Below, piece by piece: positions 18,022-21,026 of a stretch of 21,026 nucleotides of DNA. The stretch comes from a virus. The stretch covers positions 1 to 21,026 of the IMG/VR virus record IMGVR_UViG_3300038436_000066; one strand, given 5' to 3'. Position 1 is the stretch's first letter; each line of letters opens with the position of its first letter. The position numbers and the translations under genes are program-made. The notes beneath the pieces are model-generated. The model saw only the letters and a list, made by a program, of their open reading frames with translations, ran no database searches and was not told the origin of the DNA.

Positions 18022-18755
18022 TACTTCTTCCTCCGCTTGAACTCCGGCTGATCCAGGTAAAGCGGCCGGTCGCCCCAGGCGGCCCGGTCCATGGTGGCCA
18101 AGCCGGCAGCACGGGCGGCGCTCTCGATCTTGGCCAGGGCCACGACCTGGCGGCCGATATTGCCATGCGTTTCCTGGTGCATGTAGGCGAGCAGGTCGGC
18201 GGCGATCCCTACCTCGCAGACGGTCTCGGCCACGGTGCGCGCGTCGTGGATATCGATGCCCGTGAACTCGACCCATTGCGTGACGCGCCGGGCGAAGCGG
18301 CCGTTTTGCTTCACTTTCCGGGCGAGATTTTCCTCACCGACCAGGATCACGGCGGCGCCGGGCACCATGTCGTAAATGTCCCGGATGGTATCGAGCTGCT
18401 TCGGGTCATCGAGCAGGTAGCCGGCTTCGTCGATAAACAGCGGCCGCGGTCCGCGATCTCCCTGGATCATGACCTGGATGATGTCGCGCACGGCCTGAGC
18501 CCGGATGCGGCGGGGCGGCAGGCCCAGCTCGTGGCAGATGTCGGCCAGCATCGAGCTTACCGTCCAGGAGGATTGCGCCCGGACATAGACGCCGTCGAGC
18601 TGATTGCTCACAAAGGCGAGCGTCGTGGTCTTGCCTTCGCCGGCGAGGCCCCACAACAGGCCCATCCCTTCGAGCCCCGGCGGCCGGTCTTGGAGCGCAT
18701 GCACCGCGGCCAGAAAGCGGCGCACGTTTTTGGTCATTGCCATCTCATGTCGCAC
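18021..18755 (-). CDS. B: MuB/TniB-type AAA+ ATPase, transposition target-selection protein
   Basis: A 244-residue ATPase with Walker A Gly-Leu-Ala-Gly-Glu-Gly-Lys-Thr (36-43) and Walker B Pro-Leu-Phe-Ile-Asp-Glu (105-110), followed by Gly-Tyr-Leu-Leu and a sensor-like Val-Ile-Leu-Val-Gly-Glu-Glu. MuB forms ATP-dependent filaments on target DNA, stimulates the transposase and provides target immunity. Mu B is about 312 residues with an N-terminal DNA-binding helix-turn-helix; here that part is missing and the protein starts close to the ATPase, as in TniB. The start GTG at 18755 has AAGGAGG eight bases before it; ATG codons at 18743 and 18737 are weaker alternatives. Confidence 0.92.
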   Translation of the reverse strand: MRHEMAMTKNVRRFLAAVHALQDRPPGLEGMGLLWGLAGEGKTTTLAFVSNQLDGVYVRAQSSWTVSSMLADICHELGLPPRRIRAQAVRDIIQVMIQGDRGPRPLFIDEAGYLLDDPKQLDTIRDIYDMVPGAAVILVGEENLARKVKQNGRFARRVTQWVEFTGIDIHDARTVAETVCEVGIAADLLAYMHQETHGNIGRQVVALAKIESAARAAGLATMDRAAWGDRPLYLDQPEFKRRKK

Positions 18756-18803
18756 TGTGGTAACCTCCTTTTGTTGCGTTTAAGCCCGTTTCAAGGGCGA
18801 TTC

Positions 18804-18829
18804 AAAGCCGGGGTGGCCTCCCCGGCTTT
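18804..18829. terminator. Strong GC-rich hairpin between A and B
   Basis: AAAGCCGGGG (18804-18813) and CCCCGGCTTT (18820-18829) form a perfect 10-bp stem with a 6-base loop. On the minus strand it is followed by GAATCG, with only the three T of the stem, so termination would be partial; on the plus strand GGTGTTTCT follows. A second small hairpin GCCC/GGGC lies at 18784-18798. The stretch 18756-18848 has no gene. It may tune how much B is made relative to A. Confidence 0.45.
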
Positions 18830-18848
18830 GGTGTTTCTACGCATAGGT

Positions 18849-18910
18849 GCTCAACGCACTGTCTTCTTGTCGCGGCTGCACGCTACTTGCTCGACATTGA
18901 CCAGTTATGC
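18849..18910 (-). other. Weak attC-like segment after the AT-rich gene between A and B
   Basis: On the minus strand: R''-like GCATAAC (18910-18904), which contains the gene's stop TAA, then GTC (18901-18899), TGTCG (18896-18892) pairing with CGACA (18872-18868), GAC (18863-18861) pairing with the GTC, and R'-like GTTGAGC (18855-18849), an exact GTTRRRY. The inner stem is short and the spacers are uneven (2 and 5 bases), so the fold is far weaker than at 13209. A stop codon inside R'' is a hallmark of gene cassettes. Confidence 0.35.
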
Positions 18911-19189
18911 GCCACCACGAATATCATCCAGGGTGGTGCTATTACCAATCTCACAGGCACCGAGAATGTCCTCGATCAAGTCCATTGCATCTTCGTCTAC
19001 TGCATCTTGGATCAAGTCCACGCGGCGCATCTCATGGTCCTTGGACATTGCAGTAATCGCCCATTGCTCCCCTTTCGACCCTTTGAACAAAGACAACAGG
19101 CGTTCTCTTTCCGCTGCAAAAGCATTTTCATCGTTGATCGTGTAAACCACTGTCAAATGTGTTGGCATCCTGCACCTCCTGGCCCATAA
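18855..19189 (-). mobile_element. Tentative single-gene integron cassette between A and B
   Basis: This AT-rich stretch holds one 87-residue gene, beginning 21 bases from the proposed upstream boundary G/TTATGG (minus strand, 19190) and ending in the attC-like segment at 18849-18910. If excised, the circle's R' would be GTTATGG, matching the complement of R'' (GTTATGC) at six of seven bases, and the inverted match extends to nine of ten (GTTATGCGCC at 18904, GGCCCATAAC at 19181). The integrated copy carries GTTGAGC from the flank. All this fits a cassette inserted at a secondary site, but it is weaker than the block beside mor. Confidence 0.33.
18905..19168 (-). CDS. AT-rich hypothetical protein between A and B
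   Basis: An 87-residue acidic protein of unknown function (MPTHLTVVYTINDENAFAAE...), with a Thr-Val-Val-Tyr-Thr-Ile strand, a charged helix (18-32) and an acidic helical C-terminal part (Asp-Leu-Ile-Gln-Asp-Ala-Val-Asp-Glu-Asp-Ala-Met). AGGAGG lies six bases before the ATG at 19168. The composition is AT-richer than A and B on each side, suggesting separate origin. Its TAA stop falls within an R''-like heptamer. A further upstream TTG or other start (19192) would overlap nothing useful. No family is recognised. Confidence 0.7.
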   Translation of the reverse strand: MPTHLTVVYTINDENAFAAERERLLSLFKGSKGEQWAITAMSKDHEMRRVDLIQDAVDEDAMDLIEDILGACEIGNSTTLDDIRGGA

Positions 19190-19201
19190 CAAAGTTTGGG
19201 T

Positions 19202-21026
19202 CTACTCCGTCCCCTCCGCAATCCGCCGCCGCTCGGCAAACGGCTGCCAGCCTTCGGCCATCAAGCCTTTCCGCTTGCTGGTCATCATGTAGTGGTCGTA
19301 TTCGAGCAGCCACCGCTCTTCCTTGTCGCTCAATTCCAGCCCCAGCCGTTTTTCCTCCAGCAGCAGCTCATACGCCTCGTTTTCGTCCGCCGGCTGCGCC
19401 ATGCGGATCCCGGCCCGCCGCTCGAACTTGGCGATCACCGCCTCGCTCGCGGCGTATTCTTCGGCCGAAAGCTCTTGAGGGGCGGGGGCCGCTTCGCGCC
19501 GCATGACGGCCGCCACGGCCCGCGCCGCCTGGTCGAGCGCCGGGGTGGTGTGCTCTTCGGCCCGCTTCGGCAGCTCGGTCACGTTGGCGATCTGCGCCTC
19601 CCGGTACTCGATGTACTCGCGGGCGATGGTCGCCACCGCCTCTTCCTTCGCCTCCCGCCGCAGCTCCGCCGCGCCTTCGTGGATAATCCGTTTTTGGATC
19701 TCCCGGGCGCGGGCCGCCACCTCGACCCGGTCGGCGCCCAGGCGGTCGGCATTTTCGGCGACGCAGATGAATTCACCATCGCCGCTAAAGAGATAGATCC
19801 GGCCCCAGTCGGTGGCGTCGAGGAGGATCTGCACGCGCTCGCCTTTCTCGCGGCTCCCCAGCTCCGGCGCCACGAACCACGCCCGGTCCACCTTGACCCC
19901 CTTCTTCTGAATGGTGCCGAAGCCGCCGTTGTGCGGCGCCGGCAGGAGCAGGAGATCGAGCGCCCGCTCGTCGCTGATCCGGCGGACGGGCAGCGTCCAG
20001 GCGCGAGCCACGTCCGCAGGTTTTTTGCCGGCGAGGCCCGCATGCTCGTCATGGCAATAGACGGCCTCGACCCAGCGGTCGCACATGGTTTGCAGCTCGG
20101 CCGCGGTCATGCGGATCTCGACCAGCTCGCCGTCGCTCATCAGCCGGTCGGCAAAGCTCCGCCGCGCCTCGATCGCCTTCCGGTCCGCCACCGAATGGCC
20201 GATGTAGCCGGGCAGCAGCTCCGCAATCCCGTGGCTGAAGGTGCCGAAGAACCGCTCGATGTGCGGCTTGGCCTCGGGGGTGAAGGGCGGGCAGATGATC
20301 TGCTCGATGCCGAGCCCGTCACAGACGCGCACCATGTGCGCCGAGACGTAATCCTGGCCGTTGTCGATCTTGATCGCTTCGGGCACGCCCCAGTCGAGGA
20401 CGGCCCGGCGCATGAGGGCGGCGATCGCCGCGGACTTCGATGTCTTGGAGACCAGCAGCCGCGGCCGGCGGCTGAAGATGTCGATCACGCCGATCAGGGC
20501 ATGGCGGCCGTCTTCGAGCATGACGTCGGCCGGGGTGGAATCGAGCTCCCAGAGCTGGTTCAGCCGCTCGATCTGGGCCGCGGCATGGCCGAAGGCGTAT
20601 TGATGCTTGTTGCGCCATTCGTCCGGGTTGGTGAGGAAGAGGACGAGGCTCGCGTTTTCCTCTTTCCAGCGGCCGATATAGCGGCGGATCGAGGCGATGT
20701 GCGGGGTGACGCCGTTATAGCGGGCTTTGAGCCCGTTTTCGACGCTTTTAGGGGCGACGTGCGGATACTCGACCAGCATCGCCCGCACGAATTTTTGCTG
20801 CGCCGGAGTCAAGGAGGTACCGCCCTTGTTCGGCGGCGCATAGCCGGAGGCGAGGGCGGCCAGGCCGCCCTGGTCATAGGCCTGCTGCCAGCGGTTGAGC
20901 GAGGCCCAGGAGCAGTTCGGCTGCGCGGCCTTGACCCAGGCGCCAAGGTCGAGACGGCCCTGATTATAGTCTTCGCTAAACACCTTCGAGCCGCGCTTGC
21001 GCGGCAGGCCGGCGGCCCGGACAAAG
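19202..21026 (-). CDS. A: Mu-type DDE transposase A (5' end missing)
   Basis: The frame is open to the right edge; the GTG at 20983 starts a 593-residue stretch but the residues before it (...Gly-Leu-Pro-Arg-Lys-Arg-Gly-Ser-Lys) continue, so the true start is probably outside. Numbering from that GTG: a helix-turn-helix region (about 15-50), then the RNase H-fold core with Glu-Leu-Asp148-Ser-Thr, Ile-Asp207-Asn-Gly-Gln-Asp-Tyr and Pro-His-Ile-Glu243-Arg-Phe-Phe, a D-D-35-E triad. A Mu C-terminal beta-barrel follows (about 335-412), then a charged helical tail that in Mu contacts B. It cuts and joins phage ends during integration and replicative transposition. The stop at 19202 is 33 bases before the next gene. 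Confidence 0.95.
   Translation of the reverse strand, partial: FVRAAGLPRKRGSKVFSEDYNQGRLDLGAWVKAAQPNCSWASLNRWQQAYDQGGLAALASGYAPPNKGGTSLTPAQQKFVRAMLVEYPHVAPKSVENGLKARYNGVTPHIASIRRYIGRWKEENASLVLFLTNPDEWRNKHQYAFGHAAAQIERLNQLWELDSTPADVMLEDGRHALIGVIDIFSRRPRLLVSKTSKSAAIAALMRRAVLDWGVPEAIKIDNGQDYVSAHMVRVCDGLGIEQIICPPFTPEAKPHIERFFGTFSHGIAELLPGYIGHSVADRKAIEARRSFADRLMSDGELVEIRMTAAELQTMCDRWVEAVYCHDEHAGLAGKKPADVARAWTLPVRRISDERALDLLLLPAPHNGGFGTIQKKGVKVDRAWFVAPELGSREKGERVQILLDATDWGRIYLFSGDGEFICVAENADRLGADRVEVAARAREIQKRIIHEGAAELRREAKEEAVATIAREYIEYREAQIANVTELPKRAEEHTTPALDQAARAVAAVMRREAAPAPQELSAEEYAASEAVIAKFERRAGIRMAQPADENEAYELLLEEKRLGLELSDKEERWLLEYDHYMMTSKRKGLMAEGWQPFAERRRIAEGTE

Noticed and set aside
17683-18276. 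A 197-codon frame extending the winged-helix gene upstream into B
   Set aside because: The upstream 85 codons are Arg/Gly-rich shadow of the B gene. The ATG at 18021 overlaps the B stop in a standard TAATG arrangement.
1-21026. tRNA or rRNA genes
   Set aside because: No cloverleaf-like segment or conserved TTCGAATC arm was noticed in the gaps, which are nearly all under 150 bases and filled by repeats.

Overview
This 21,026-base window is most of the transposition, regulation, lysis, packaging and head part of a Mu-like (transposable) phage or prophage. Every convincing gene lies on the minus strand, so the phage map runs from right to left. The order matches the Mu family: transposase A, target-selection ATPase B, a block of small early genes, GemA, Mor, lysis genes, small early-head genes (gp25/gp26-like), terminases (gp27, gp28), portal (gp29), MuF head protein (gp30), virion morphogenesis protein (gp31), protease/scaffold (gp32), decoration protein, major capsid, gp35-, gp36- and gp37-like genes. 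Both ends are cut: A runs off the right edge, and the gp37-like gene off the left edge. The phage left end with repressor and Ner is to the right of the window; tail and tail-fibre genes are to the left. DNA is GC-rich, with heavy GC use at third codon positions. The host is most likely a proteobacterium, but nothing here fixes the genus.

Region by region: 19202-21026 is A; 18021-18755 is B; 13288-18021 holds about a dozen tightly packed, often overlapping early genes, mostly small DNA-binding or zinc-ribbon proteins, ending in gemA and mor. 12323-13287 is a small accessory block; 10536-12119 holds lysozyme, a holin/lipoprotein-like protein, a papain/NlpC-like peptidase and a TraR/DksA zinc finger; 1-10535 is the packaging and capsid operon. 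Most genes have a clear Shine-Dalgarno sequence or an overlapping stop/start, which suggests long polycistronic units.

The most unusual feature is a sequence at 13209-13293 that folds like an integron attC recombination site: AAC/GTT core ends, an unpaired spacer, and a 16-bp stem with two bulged bases at the same places as in the aadA attC family. It lies at one end of an AT-rich two-gene block (12656-13287) whose two junctions both read GTTAAA, as expected for a gene cassette inserted at a secondary site next to the mor stop codon. A second AT-rich single-gene block between A and B (about 18855-19189) shows weaker cassette hallmarks: the stop codon lies inside an R''-like heptamer, and the ends are inversely repeated. 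These may be two independent integron-cassette captures by a transposable phage.

A second theme is host-type palindromic repeats. At least three families (CCCCCTTT-AAAGGGGG, CCCTCTCCC-GGGAGAGGG and GTCGGGTTA-TAACCCGAC) sit in the gaps between genes, and three copies lie in frame inside the portal gene. A third theme is a MuF head protein with a C-terminal domain resembling the PBECR2 nuclease-toxin class.
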